64,000 nt of DNA, taken from assembly GCA_021234155.1 (NCBI GenBank), contig JAJEKV010000011.1:13431255-13495254 (forward strand), in the 5' to 3' direction. The translations under genes and the position numbers were made by a program. The DNA is from Isoetes taiwanensis. Its lineage: Eukaryota > Streptophyta > Lycopodiopsida > Isoetales > Isoetaceae. This document shows, one piece after another, positions 1 through 12,600 of this stretch. Position 1 is the stretch's first letter, and every line of letters begins with the position of its first letter. Under the pieces are notes generated by a model, which worked only from the letters and a program-made list of their open reading frames with translations, was not told where the DNA came from and made no database searches.

Positions 1-450
1 ATGATGGTATATATGCACATTAAAATGTTGAACTGACACATGGGTTATTTGGTGTAAATTAGGATGGATTTGTATTGACATTGGCTTATTTCATTTATGA
101 CATTGATTTTGAGTGATTATGTCCAAGAATGATGAATCATATTATTAATATTGCTTGTGGCTTAAACTGTAAACACTGGCGAGAAAAAAACATTGACGTG
201 TTGATTATTTGGACTTTCACTTACATAATCTATAGAAATCTAGGGTGTAAATTAGGGTGGAATATCTGATGCTGTAAATGTTTTGAGAAAACTAGGCCTT
301 GTAAATGCGATGTGGTTACATCTAAGGGATTCGTGCCAATTATTTGTGACATGTAAATTGAAATGTGCGGAATATATTTTGTACTATGTAGGGTCTGTAC
401 GAGTTAGGGACTGTACAAATCCAGCTAGAAGCTAAATACAGAGATATATC
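1..450. other. Intergenic, no gene seen
   Basis: AT-rich sequence with only short open frames and no recognisable protein, RNA or transposon end. It leads into the minisatellite that starts near 450. Confidence 0.6.
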
Positions 451-780
451 TCTTAGATTGTATTGGATTCTCAAAGATTCTCTTGAGATTTCCATAAATT
501 CCTTAAGATTCTCGTCAAATTTTTCCATTATTCCTTAAGATCTTGAGATCCCAAGGTTTCTCTAGATTCTTCAAGTTTCTATGTAGATCCTCCTATATTC
601 TTCAAGATTCCATTAAGATTCCCCTAGATTCTCAAAGATTCTCTTGTGATTCCTATAGATTCTCCAAGATTTCTCTTGAGATTCTTCTAGAATCTCAAAG
701 ATTCTATGAAGATTCCCCTAGATTCCCATAAATTACTGTAGATTCCATAAAATTCTAAGATTCCAAGAAGATTCTTAGAA
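451..780. repeat. AGATTC minisatellite, block A
   Basis: Degenerate tandem array of units such as AGATTCCCCT, AGATTCTCAA and AGATTCTATGA, about 10-11 bp each. Open frames here translate to repetitive peptides and are by-products of the repeat. It ends where the non-repetitive tail module begins. Confidence 0.85.
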
Positions 781-1135
781 TTCGATCACATTGACTCCAA
801 CTACGACAGAATGCCAAAGCATCACTCATTGGAAAGCTCTCGACGAGAGGAATCCAAAGATGTGGGCCTCACCTTCTGCCGACCCTTTGCAGCAAGTTAC
901 GGGCCTTTGAAGGCCGTTATGAAAAAGGAAGCTTCCTAGAAAGTGCACTTGTAAAATGTTTTTGCCACCTCATTACTTTTTTTTTATTTATGATGGTGCC
1001 ACCTCACCTCCTTTAATATAAAAAAATACAATTTAATTAACAGAATAATGGTAGGATTTTTCCTTCCCTTTTGGTCTAACGACTAAAGATTGGCAATACC
1101 AAATCCACCCTATGAAGGATTGTGTGAAGCCGACC
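781..1135 (+). repeat. Tail module, diverged copy 1
   Basis: Non-repetitive sequence that recurs after each minisatellite block. Shared landmarks with the copies at 3941 and 5698 are TCATTGGAAAGCTCTCGACG, a GTGCCACCTCA-like stretch, an A/T run, and a TAGGATTT..CC pyrimidine stretch followed by a TTTTGGTCTAACG-like segment. This copy is clearly more diverged than the other two. Confidence 0.7.
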
Positions 1136-1149
1136 CTGCAAAACACACC

Positions 1150-3940
1150 TTCGCATACATTCCTCAAGATTCTATGTAGATTCCCTAGATTCATTCAATT
1201 TTGATAAAGATTCACCTAGATTCCCCTATATTATCAAAGATTTTATGAAGATTCCCTTGGATTCACCTAAATTCTCAAAGATTTTTCTAAGATTCCCATA
1301 GATTCTATTGAGATTGCCATAGATTCCCAAAGATTGTCTCAAGGTTCACCTAGACTCCCCAGGATTCTATGTAGATTCTCTTGGATTCCTTTAGATTCTA
1401 TGAAGATTCTCTTAAGTTCTATAGGATTTCATCAAGATTCCCCTAGACATATAAAGATTCTCTCGAGATTCCCAAAGATGCCCCAAGATTCCCCATGATT
1501 CTATGTAGATTCTCTTGGATTCCCTTGGCTTATATAAAGATTCTTTTAGGTTCTCCATGATTTCATCAAGATTCCCCTACATTCTTAAAGATTCCTTTAG
1601 ATCATATAAACATTCCTTTAGATTCCATCAAGATTCCCCTAGATTCTTCTAGATTCTCCTAGATTCCCAAAGATTCTCCCAATATTCACATGGACTTCCC
1701 AAGATTCTATGTAGATTCTCTTAGATTCTCTAAGGTTCTATCAATATTCCCTGGATTCTCAAATATTCTATGAAGATTCCCTAGATTCCCATAAATTCTC
1801 TCTCGAGATTCCCAAAGATGCCCCAAGATTCTATGTAGAATCTCTTAGATTTCCTTGGCTTATATAAAGATTCCTTTAGGTTCTCCATGATTTCATCAAG
1901 ATTCCCCTAGATCCCTAAAGATTTTATGAAGATTCCTTCAAATTCCTTTAGATCATAGAAAGATTCCCTTAGGTTCTCCAAGATTCCATGAAGATTCTCC
2001 TAGATTCTCTCAAGATTCACATAGTTTTCTCAAGATTCTATGTATATTTTCCTAGATTCTCTAAAATTCTATCGAGATTCCCCTAAATTATCAAATATTT
2101 CTATGAAGATTCCCTAGGTTCCCATAAATTCTCTCGAGACTCCCCCTACATTCCCAAGATGCCTCAAGATTCACCCAGATTCCCCATGGTTCTATATAGA
2201 TTCTCCACAATTCCATCAAGATTCCCTTAGATTCCCAAAGATTCTATGTAGATTCCTCTAGATTCTTCTAGATTCTATGAAGATTCCTTTAGGTTCTCCA
2301 AGATTTCATCAAGATTCCCAGGGATTCCCCTCGATTATTAAAGATTTTATGAAGATTGCTTTAGATCATATGTAGATTCCCTTATGCTCTCCAAAATTCT
2401 ATCAAGATTCTCCTAGAATCTCAAAGATCCCATCAAGATTTCCAAATATTCTATCAAGATTCACATAAATTTCCCAAGATTCTATGTAGATTCTCCTAGA
2501 TTCTCTAAGATCCTAGGAAGATTCCCCTAGATTCTCAAATATTCTATGAAGATTCCCTTCGATATCCTTACATCCTCTCTCGAATTCCCTAGATTCCTAG
2601 AGATTGCCCGAAGATTCCCAAGGTTTCCATAAATTCTCTCGAGATTCCCATAGATCCTCAGAGATCGTCCCAAGATTCACCTAGCTTCCTAAAGAGTTTA
2701 TGAAGATTCCTTCAGATTCCTTTAGATCATAGAAAGATTCCCTTAGGTTCTCCAAGATTCCATGAAGATTCTCCTAGATTCTCTCAAGATTCACATAGTT
2801 TTCTCAAGATTCTATGTATATTTTCCTAGGTTCTCTAAGATTCTATCGAGATTCCCCTAAATTATCAAATATTTCTATGAAGATTCCCTAGGTTCCCATA
2901 AATTCTCTCGAGACTCCCCTACATTCCTGAAGATGCCTGAAGATTCACCCAGATTCCCCATTGTTCTATATAGATTCTCCACAATTCCATCAAGATTCCC
3001 TTAGATTTCCAAAGATTCTATGTAGATTCCTCTAGATTCTTCTAGATTCTATGAAGATTCCTTTAGGTTCTTTAAGATTTCATCAAGATTCCCAGGGATT
3101 CCCCTCGATTATTAAAGATTTTATGAAGATTCCTTTAGACCCTTATGCTCTCCAAAATTCTATCAAGATTCCCCTAGAATCTCAAAGATCCCATCAAGAT
3201 TCCCAAATATTCTCTCAAGATTCACATAAATTTCCCAAGATTCTATGTAGATTCTCCTAGATTCTCTAAGATCCTAAGAAGATTCCCCTAGATTCTCAAA
3301 TATTCTATGAAGATTCCCTTTGATATCCTTACATCCTCTCGAAATTCCCCTAGATTCCTAGAGATTGCCTGAAGATTCCCAAGGTTTCCATAAATTCTCT
3401 CGAGATTCCCATAGATCCTCAGAGATCGTCCCAAGATTCACCTAGATTTCCCACAATTCTATGTAGATTCCAGTAGATCCTATGAAGATTTCCTTGGGTT
3501 CTCCAAGATTTCATCAAGATTCCCCTAGATTCTTAAAGATTCCATCGAGATTCCCCTACATTCCGAACTATTCTCTCAAGATTCATATAGATTCCTCAAG
3601 ATTCTATCTAGATTCTCTAAGATGTTATGAAGATTCCCCTGGATTCCCATAGACCTCTTGAGGTTCCCATAGTCCCCAAGATTCTCTTGAGATTCCCTAA
3701 ATTCCCAAAGACTATTCCAAGATTCCTCTATATTCCCAAGATTCTATGTAGATTCTCCTAGCTTCCCTGAGATATTATGAGGATTCCCCTAGATTCCCAA
3801 AGATTCTCTTGACATTCTTCAGATTCCCTAAGGTTCTGTTGAGATTCCTCTAGATTCCTAAAGTATCGATGAAGATTCCCCTAGATCCCCTTAAATTACC
3901 ATAGATTTTGTATTGTTCTAAGATTCTAAGAAGATTCTTA
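1150..3940. repeat. AGATTC minisatellite, block B
   Basis: The longest block of the same 10-11 bp repeat family. It contains an internal higher-order duplication (1927-2684 against 2701-3445), and its 3' portion is included in the 1.76-kb tandem duplication. No gene is supported inside it. Confidence 0.85.
1927..3445 (+). repeat. Higher-order duplication (~0.76 kb, two copies)
   Basis: The sequence at 1927-2684 recurs at 2701-3445 at an offset of 774 bp, falling to about 761 bp after small deletions. Both copies run from a TTCCTTTAGATCATAGAAAG landmark to ATAGATCCTCAGAGATCGTC. Divergence is visible by eye, so this duplication is older than the 1.76-kb one. Confidence 0.75.
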
Positions 3941-4522
3941 GAATCTGATCACATTGGCTCCAACTGCAACGAAATAGTGCCAAAACACCAGTCATTGGAA
4001 AGCTCTCGACGAGAAGGATCCAATGGCACAGGTCTCACCTTCATCCGACCTCTGTGCTGCAAGTTACGTGCCTTTGAATAAGATTAAGAAAAAGAAGTTT
4101 CTTGGAAAGTGCATTCATAAATGCTTTGCCACCTCACTAACTTTTTATTAATGAGAGTGCCACCTCACCTCTTTAAAAAAAAAAATATCAATTTAATATA
4201 AAAGGTTAAGGGCTAGGATTTATCCTCACCCTTTGATCTAATGGTTACAATCTGTTGCACCAAATCCACTTTTTGGCACCTTCCTTGCACCTTCCTAACA
4301 AAATTTAAGGGGCTAGGATTTCTTCTCCCCTTTTGATCCAATGGCTTGGGGATGTGGTGCATGCCCCCATGCATGCCCATGCATGTCCCCCATGGAGATC
4401 CAATGGCTATATGTTCGCCACCTCACCTATTTTCAAATGCATGGCCTAGATCGATTTGAATATATAGATATCTATTCCATGGGGGCATCCAAAGTAATTT
4501 TATATATATTATGATATATGAT
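3941..4522 (+). repeat. Tail module, copy 2
   Basis: Non-repetitive end of the first 1.76-kb unit. It contains GAAAGCTCTCGACGAG, a GCCACCTCACTAAC stretch, an A-run, and two TAGGATTT(A/C)TC..CC segments each followed by TTTGATC(T/C)AATGG. Confidence 0.8.
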
Positions 4523-5697
4523 GATTCTCCTAGATTCTCTCAAGATTCACATAGTTTTCTCAAGATTCTATGTATATTTTCCTAGGTTCTCTAAGATTCT
4601 ATCGAGATTCCCCTAAATTATCAAATATTTCTATGAAGATTCCCTAGGTTCCCATAAATTCTCTCGAGACTCCCCTACATTCCTGAAGATGCCTGAAGAT
4701 TCACCCAGATTCCCCATTGTTCTATATAGATTCTCCACAATTCCATCAAGATTCCCTTAGATTTCCAAAGATTCTATGTAGATTCCTCTAGATTCTTCTA
4801 GATTCTATGAAGATTCCTTTAGGTTCTTTAAGATTTCATCAAGATTCCCAGGGATTCCCCTCGATTATTAAAGATTTTATGAAGATTCCTTTAGACCCTT
4901 ATGCTCTCCAAAATTCTATCAAGATTCCCCTAGAATCTCAAAGATCCCATCAAGATTCCCAAATATTCTCTCAAGATTCACATAAATTTCCCAAGATTCT
5001 ATGTAGATTCTCCTAGATTCTCTAAGATCCTAAGAAGATTCCCCTAGATTCTCAAATATTCTATGAAGATTCCCTTTGATATCCTTACATCCTCTCGAAA
5101 TTCCCCTAGATTCCTAGAGATTGCCTGAAGATTCCCAAGGTTTCCATAAATTCTCTCGAGATTCCCATAGATCCTCAGAGATCGTCCCAAGATTCACCTA
5201 GATTTCCCACAATTCTATGTAGATTCCAGTAGATCCTATGAAGATTTCCTTGGGTTCTCCAAGATTTCATCAAGATTCCCCTAGATTCTTAAAGATTCCA
5301 TCGAGATTCCCCTACATTCCGAACTATTCTCTCAAGATTCATATAGATTCCTCAAGATTCTATCTAGATTCTCTAAGATGTTATGAAGATTCCCCTGGAT
5401 TCCCATAGACCTCTTGAGGTTCCCATAGTCCCCAAGATTCTCTTGAGATTCCCTAAATTCCCAAAGACTATTCCAAGATTCCTCTATATTCCCAAGATTC
5501 TATGTAGATTCTCCTAGCTTCCCTGAGATATTATGAGGATTCCCCTAGATTCCCAAAGATTCTCTTGACATTCTTCAGATTCCCTAAGGTTCTGTTGAGA
5601 TTCCTCTAGATTCCTAAAGTATCGATGAAGATTCCCCTAGATCCCCTTAAATTACCATAGATTTTGTATTGTTCTAAGATTCTAAGAAGATTCTTAG

Positions 5698-6278
5698 AAT
5701 CGATCACATTGGCTCCAAGCGCAGCGAAATAGTGCCAAAACACCGGTCATTGGAAAGCTCTCGGCGAGAAGGATCCAATGGCACAGGTCTCACCTTCATC
5801 CGACCTCTGTGCTGCAAGTTACGTGCCTTTGAATAAGATTAAGAAAAAGAAGTTTCTTGGAAAGTGCATTCATAAATGCTTTGCCACCTCACTAACTTTT
5901 TATTAATGAGAGTGCCACCTCACCTCTTTAAAAAAAAAAATATCAATTTAATATAAAAGGTTAAGGGCTAGGATTTATCCTCACCCTTTGATCTAATGGT
6001 TACAATCTGTTGCACCAAATCCACTTTTTGGCACCTTCCTTGCACCTTCCTAACAAAATTTAAGGGGCTAGGATTTCTTCTCCCCTTTTGATCCAATGGC
6101 TTGGGGATGTGGTGCATGCCCCCATGCATGCCCATGCATGTCCCCCATGGAGATCCAATGGCTATATGTTCGCCACCTCACCTATTTTCAAATGCATGGC
6201 CTAGATCGATTTGAATATATAGATATCTATTCCATGGGGGCATCCAAAGTAATTTTATATATATTATGATATATGATG
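5698..6278 (+). repeat. Tail module, copy 3
   Basis: Nearly identical to 3941-4522, with a few differences in its first 60 bp (for example GAAAGCTCTCGGCGAG against GCTCTCGACGAG). Confidence 0.8.
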
Positions 6279-6354
6279 TAGAATGCAAAGACGCATGGCA
6301 AAAAATTAGTCTTTGATTAGTGACATGTGTCTACTAACTAAAGAGACTTCCATC

Positions 6355-6368
6355 CTATAAATAAAAGG
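6355..6368 (+). promoter_or_regulatory. Possible TATA box of an unknown transcript
   Basis: CTATAAATAAAAGG lies about 80 bp upstream of an unusually good 5' splice site (TTTAAG|GTATGT, GT at 6449-6450). This could be the promoter and first non-coding exon of a transcript running right. No following coding exon was recognised, so the call is tentative. Confidence 0.25.
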
Positions 6369-6450
6369 CATTCCAGCATTTCGTCACATTGAAAGAATTG
6401 GATTATTAGTGTGAACGCTTCGTCCTTGCTTCATTCCTCACATTTAAGGT

Positions 6451-8514
6451 ATGTATTTTGCAAATATATTATTGTTGTTGTTTGGTATTAAATGAACATT
6501 TTTCCTTTGTTTATTCTACGAATATATATTGTTTGTGCTTTGATCTGTGGAAACATGAAGCAATAGTGCAGATTCAAATTTGTGTATTCTTGAATTGATA
6601 CATATTCGTTGCTACACATAATTCCAGTTAGCAAGTGAGTATAGGGGTCGGGAAAGAGAAATGTTTGCGGCGGCCTTGGCCACCGTGATAAATTTCTTGT
6701 AGAAATAATTAAAGATCAAGGGGACAAATAAATCAAAGCATCCATTACGAAAGACCATCAAAATCATTTGAGAGTATCGCTTTTCATATTTATTGATGAT
6801 ACTCAATTTAAGATTGTAGAACTCTTGTACTTCACTGAGGAACTAGAGGTGTACTACCTTTGGAGTAATTCGCAGATTAAAAGAAATCGAGCAATGGCAT
6901 ACCTCTTATGTGGTGTAAGAGAATCATCTTATTCATATGATAGTCTGATGGATTTCCTTCATTTTGGTTACAAATGGGATGCAATGGCAACCCATATTTT
7001 GATATGCCACCATATCAAAATATATTCTACTTGTCGGTGATTCATTTGTGGTTCTGCATTCCCGATCTCGGACATCTCACTTTAACTTATACCTTAAAAC
7101 ATCGTACTGAACTATAGAGAATGAATTAAAAGTATCACAACAACCTGCCAGCAAAAACTTGACTTGAAAGCTCTAGTATTGCAACATTCTCAATAATGGC
7201 CCAACAAAATGTGAATGGATATAATTGCTATACAAATGCTGCAAACAATACTCTATCATGATTACTACCATCTTGGATCATAACATGAGAATGTTTTTAT
7301 TAACATTCTTCTAGTTGGACATGCTCATGTGTATCATGATGTAGCTCCTAATAGGTTTGAAACATGAAAGTTGTTTCAATAATTTGCATATTCGTTGACA
7401 TCATTGTCCAGTGCGCAATCTAATTTGAAGTGAGAGTTTGCATATCAATTGATACCATTTTTAGGTTCTAGTGCATACTAATTATCACTTTATCTTATCT
7501 TGCAATATTGGCCTTTAGTTGGTCTTGTTCAACAACATATGCTCGTGTACTCTTCCCTTCAGCAAATGGAACATGTATCCTTAACACAAAAAAATTATAA
7601 AATAAAATAAAATACAAAAAGGGACTAACTTCAAAGGTTCAAAAAGTGCAAGTTGCGTGGATTCTCTAAATAGAATAAGTTGACTTGCATTAGCTTCGGA
7701 AGTTCAATACTTATTTGTATGAACATTGGAGCTAAAGTTTGTATCGCGACAACATCTAACATCTAAGCACATTTAGCTTTGGATGCATTATTTGAAAATG
7801 TCTCATTTTTTGCAGTACATGAAAATAGGATGTGTCATAAGATACAAGGAGAAACAAAATACAGCTATGGGATCCTATGAATGGACTGGGTACTGCACCG
7901 ATACTAATTGTATCAGGATTGGACGTGACAACTTCTAACATCTAAGCCTGGTGAAACATAGATGCCTTTAAAAGCATTATTTGCAATTGCCTCCTACATT
8001 AGATGGTATGGGCCATAAGATACTTGCCCTATTATCCTCGCAAATGGGCCATAAAATAACTGTCATGTTATCCTTGCAATGTGGTCTGCAATATCCTAAA
8101 CAAAAGAGGGAAATAGAATTTTTTTTTTTTTTTGTTTATGGTTTTCCAATAGATGTTTATGGATGTTAGTAGCTTTTATACAAGCAAACCAATGACCTAG
8201 AACTCCTCATTGAATCATCAGCCTAGAGCAAAGTAAGGAAGCTTAGCTAGCCTACCTACTAGTAGTTAATGCACCTCATATTTGTTGATGAGGTACTTTT
8301 GTGGTTTACCTATGCAGAAGACCAATAGATTTTATTTCAAGAAAAGATACGAGCACCGCAAATAAGGAGCATACACCATAAAGTAATTCATAAAACAAAG
8401 ATGACGAGACGAAATTTTTTCTTGCCCATTATAGAAAATTCAAGGCTGAATACGATGTCATTCGTGAAATAAAAGACGGATATTAGATTTAAATAGGATT
8501 AAATAAACGCCAAA
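6451..8514. other. Intergenic, no gene recognised
   Basis: AT-rich, with scattered frames of up to 90 codons (for example 6768-7040) that show no recognisable domain, no codon regularity and no neighbouring exons. A T-run lies near 8120. Confidence 0.5.
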
Positions 8515-8587
8515 GACTCCATGGCCCAATGGATAAGGCGCTGGTCTACGAAACCAGAGATTCTGGGTTCGATCCCCAGTGGAGTCG
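8515..8587 (+). tRNA. tRNA-Arg (anticodon ACG)
   Basis: A full cloverleaf can be drawn. The acceptor stem is GACTCCA with TGGAGTC and a G discriminator. The D arm contains the box A sequence TGGCCCAATGG. The anticodon stem CTGGT/ACCAG encloses loop CTACGAA with anticodon ACG at 8548-8550. The T arm is CTGGG-TTCGATC-CCCAG, containing box B GGTTCGATCCC. It is 73 nt, has no intron and no encoded CCA, as expected of a nuclear eukaryotic tRNA gene. It decodes CGU, and CGC/CGA after A34-to-inosine editing. It looks intact. Confidence 0.97.
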
Positions 8588-8588
8588 G

Positions 8589-8598
8589 TTTTTTTTTT
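8589..8598 (+). terminator. RNA polymerase III T-run terminator
   Basis: Ten consecutive T residues begin one base after the tRNA discriminator position, the standard Pol III stop signal for the tRNA-Arg gene. Confidence 0.9.
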
Positions 8599-9618
8599 CA
8601 CAGTTTTGACGGTTGTGTTTTGTCTTATAAGTTGATTTCTAACGTTTCTCGTTAAGCCTTCTCGTTCTCTGCCTTTGATTCCCAGTCGCTTTTAGGTACC
8701 CCCAAATTTTGTGGCAATCCACGTCTTAGCGCCCTTGATCTGGCATCAACATTTGCCCCGCAACTCTCTCCGGACATCTGCAGCTGGACAGTAATAATAT
8801 TTTCCTACAATACAGGAAGCTAAAATAAGGAGTGGTAAAGGTTGTTCTGGTTGACATTAACTGGATAGTTGTATAGTATGTAGCTTGTTATTTTTCTTTT
8901 TTCCAAAAATCGTGCCTCCATCAGTTACGTCTACGATGAACAGTAGCCATTTAATGCTTATCTCATTGTCTGACATACATTTGAGCACATACTAACATAC
9001 AGGACAATATAGTGCCAACAGTAGTATTATTGTTGAATGTACATAAATATTAATGGGTTCTGTCAATGATCAATGATGATATTCTCAGCTTAAAGGAGGC
9101 TCTTCTGATTTATGGGAGACGGGTTCTGTTCTCAGGGGTGTTTTTTCCCAAGAATTTGAATCACTTTGTTTTATGGGTTATTCAAAAACAACTTAAATAT
9201 GCGCAATAATTGAATGAACAGATCTTCCATTTTCCATTTGAACCTAGATCTAGTATACGCTGCGAACATTATCATTTTCTTCTCCCCTGTTAATAAGGGA
9301 ACTAAGTTTCAGCTACAATTCGTCTGGTTGAAATGAATAGAATTACCCTCAACTCCGAGAAATAGAGCCTCAACTAGACCTCCAACTCCCAAAACTGCCA
9401 CGTGAAGCCCTTATTATTGGGAATAAGAAGAATCAACTAGCCTTCTAACAAAATGCTAGCATACAAGGAGCACTACTGTTGGTGTAAGTAAACAAATGGT
9501 TTCTGTGGTAAACTTATTCTATGATACAAAGCCAAGGTATCCATGTAAAGATGCTGTCAACATCCCTCAACCAATTTCCTCAATTTGGAAAAAGTTTAAA
9601 AGATGAGGCCAACATTGG
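8599..9618. other. Intergenic / probable CNOT10 3' flank
   Basis: No coding sequence recognised. The part nearest 9618 is expected to hold the 3' UTR of the minus-strand CNOT10 gene; I could not fix a polyadenylation site. Confidence 0.4.
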
Positions 9619-12600
9619 TCAGCTAACTTGCGGTCTTGTAACACGCAAGTGTCTGCATCTCTTCAACATGGCTAATGCTTCTTGAGATCTGCCTTGTGAA
9701 AGATCAACATAAACCATAGCAAGGATTGCCAAGGGATCTCCTGGATTAATGGCAAGTGCTTGTGTTGCACATTGCCGGGCCTGTGAGAACTCTCTTTGCA
9801 TTATGTGGATTGAAGCAACATTCACATAAAGTGTTGCCCGAGCCTGTGAGCTTGTGAATTTTAAGTACCTGTAGTTCTTTTGACTAGCCAGATTAGATTG
9901 CATGGCATCCTCGCCATCGGCACCCGCTTCACTACTTTCTCCACCCTTCCACTTATGAACATCTTCATCAAAGTCCATGCAGTCAACCATGCAGGTTGAT
10001 AAATGATCTGCAGCCTCCTTTGGCCGACCTAACATACAGAGTGCTTCAGCTGCATATACGTGCCCCAGATAAGCATAAACTTTCTTACATTCTGGTTGTG
10101 TTAGAAGATTTTCAGAATACCGCAGAGCTTTTAGAGGATTTTCAAGACACAGCTCCACAAAAGCAAGATCAACCAACAGACACTGCCGGATGCCCATCTC
10201 TGATTTCTTCTGGTCTTCCATGTATGCAAAAATTGCAGCTGCAGTTGTACTCCCATTCTTCCCATCACCATCTGCATTCACTATTGCAGCACTGACTGCA
10301 TCCACTTTGTCATGGTTTTGTATACTAGCAGGCAATTGTTCTTCTGCATCGTTGGTCTCAGGAAGTGTACTTTCTGTTAAGCTACCTGTGGACTTCTTCT
10401 TGCTGCGATCAAGAAGAAACATTGCATTTAACAGGCACTGCCGAGCGAAGACCATTGACAAATTATGAGATTTGAGACAACTTCCCAGGTTGGATTGGTT
10501 GCCCCTATCATCAAGGTTTCCATTCCATGGAGTTTTCCCTAGTGTTGGATTTAAACTACCTGTAGGTAAAACAACTCTTCTCCACTTACCATCTCCTACT
10601 ATAGAAATCTTCAACTCATCTTTGCTTGGAAGACCACCTTCTGAAACATCAAGCAGGCCCTTCTCCAATGCTAAAATACAACACTCAGCCAGACGCAACC
10701 AAAGTGCTGGCCGGTTATAGTAGAGCTGAGCAGCTTCTTGAAAACAGTGAGCAGCCAAAACGGGATTACCAGAATTTAACTGAACCATTCCACAATTGTA
10801 GAGCACTGATAGAGACTTATTCTGTGAAAAAGTTGAAAGCTTCAAAGGCTTTTCTTTGCTCACAGTCATATAGTTTTGGAGAGCTTTAAGAAAAAATACA
10901 GCTGCAGTTTGATCCTTCCCCAACTGGGCATTAATGCAGCCCATATTGGAAAGTAACATGGATGTCATGGTAGGTTCTGCTCTGCTGCTGCAAGTGGATA
11001 ATAACTTGATGGCCTTCCGGTAATTACCTCTTGAGTATTCAAGCTGCGCTTTCAAAAGTAAAGCAGTCAAATTGTCCCTGGACAAGTTCAGGGCAGATTT
11101 GACCTCTCGTTTTGCCATCTTAAAGTTCCGCAGCAATAGGAGAAACCGAACTTTGTACAGATGTAATAACAGTTTCAAATCTGTTGCAGGAGCAGCATGG
11201 GACTTCTCGACTAAAGGTAGTCTGGAAATAGAGGCAGCTGATCTGACTGAATGGGTACCATCAATGTCCAATTCAATACTCAGTGCATCCTCTTCAAACG
11301 TCTCTTCACTGGACCCTTGTGTTAAGCTATCTGTACTTGGCAAAGGAGCAAGAGTAGCATTAGGAAGGTTTGAGCTTCTAATTTCGGTTGTTGGCGTACT
11401 GGGACTTGACAGCAATGCTTGGTTTTGTGTTACCACCAAAGACTGTGACTGTGAATTGCCACCATCTGTAGGAGAAAGAAAATACCCAAAGCCAAAAGCC
11501 TTCTCCATATACTGCAAAACTTCCTGAAAATTTTGCAAAATACACAGCCTGTTATTTTTACTTCACTATGACTGCAATGAATATCGTATAGGCATACAAG
11601 GGCAAATACACGTCATACAATCTATAGATCAGCTTGACCTTTGTCATTATAAATCACCTAAAAACTGTAGACTGCATGAATTCATGTCTATGCAAAAGTG
11701 CAACAGTCATATTCCCAAGGTTCCAACAAATCATAGACCAACAGGGGATGCCAAACTCGGGTCAGGTTTGAACCAAGTTCCATACTCGGGTCCCTTGTAA
11801 TACTCATAAAGTTCATTGACACCACATAGATGGCAATATAGTGGAGCCTACTGCCGAGCAAAGACTGTCTTATAACATTTTGTATAGATTCTCTAGTAAA
11901 AGTTCTTTGGTCCAAATGAACCATGTCTTACGTTCCTTCTGCATTTCAAGTTATAACCAATTCCACAACACCATACAAGCAAAACAATGCATACAGCATT
12001 AAACCTTATAAAAATAATCGCATTGCACATAGCACATTAGTCAAAAACATAAACACTTCAACTGACGAGGATGCTTGTACTTACTGCAGCTTTTCCAGGT
12101 TGACAAGATGCAAGCGCAATGTCCAGCATTAGCAAGCAAATATGAAGGGCAGCTGTCTGTCAGCATTAAATAATATTAGTAAAAACGTGTGTTTACATAA
12201 AAACAAATCAAGCTAATGAAACAAACCTCATCAATTGGCTCAATATTGTGATATAAGGGTCCCAAATGTGAAAAAGCTGAAGCATATTGTTGCATATGAT
12301 ACAAAATGACTGCCTGCATGACAACTGAAATTCAGATGTAGTACATAAGAGGTGACTGCACAAGACAAAAATACAGGCACATACTGTGTTGAGGACAGGA
12401 ATAGAAGTATCATAATCCTCTATAAATGCTGCGCCATCTCCAGCCGGTCCTGAACCTTGAGAAACTGTTGGTTTTGCATTTGGTGCTGCAGCAGGAGTAC
12501 TCAATGTGCTTCCAATACCTTCTATTTGCTCATCTGCTGCCTGAGCTAGCTCTTCACTCCTTCCCTTTTAGATGCAAATCATTTATTAGGTCAAACTACT

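Larger units (their letters stand above)
2767..6278 (+). repeat. Recent 1.76-kb tandem duplication
   Basis: The segment 2767-4522 is repeated head-to-tail as 4523-6278 at an offset of 1756 bp, dropping to 1755 after a single-base deletion near 5698. Only a handful of substitutions separate the copies, all near the start of the tail module. An identical 69-codon spurious frame occurs at 3051 and 4807. Each unit holds minisatellite plus tail module and ends in TATGATATATGATG. Confidence 0.9.

Noticed and set aside
451-5016. Short ORFs in the AGATTC array (e.g. 543-731, 3051-3260, 4807-5016)
   Set aside because: They are translations of the tandem repeat (IPLDSQRF-type peptides); two are identical only because of the DNA duplication.
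6768-7040. 90-codon frame that might be a small gene
   Set aside because: No domain, no conserved motif, no neighbouring exons, and composition like the surrounding AT-rich DNA.
9996-11527. Plus-strand ORFs of up to 151 codons opposite CNOT10
   Set aside because: Antisense shadows of the long CNOT10 exon 6.
11688-12132. ORFs within the fifth CNOT10 intron
   Set aside because: They lie entirely in the intron defined by in-phase GT..AG junctions on either side.
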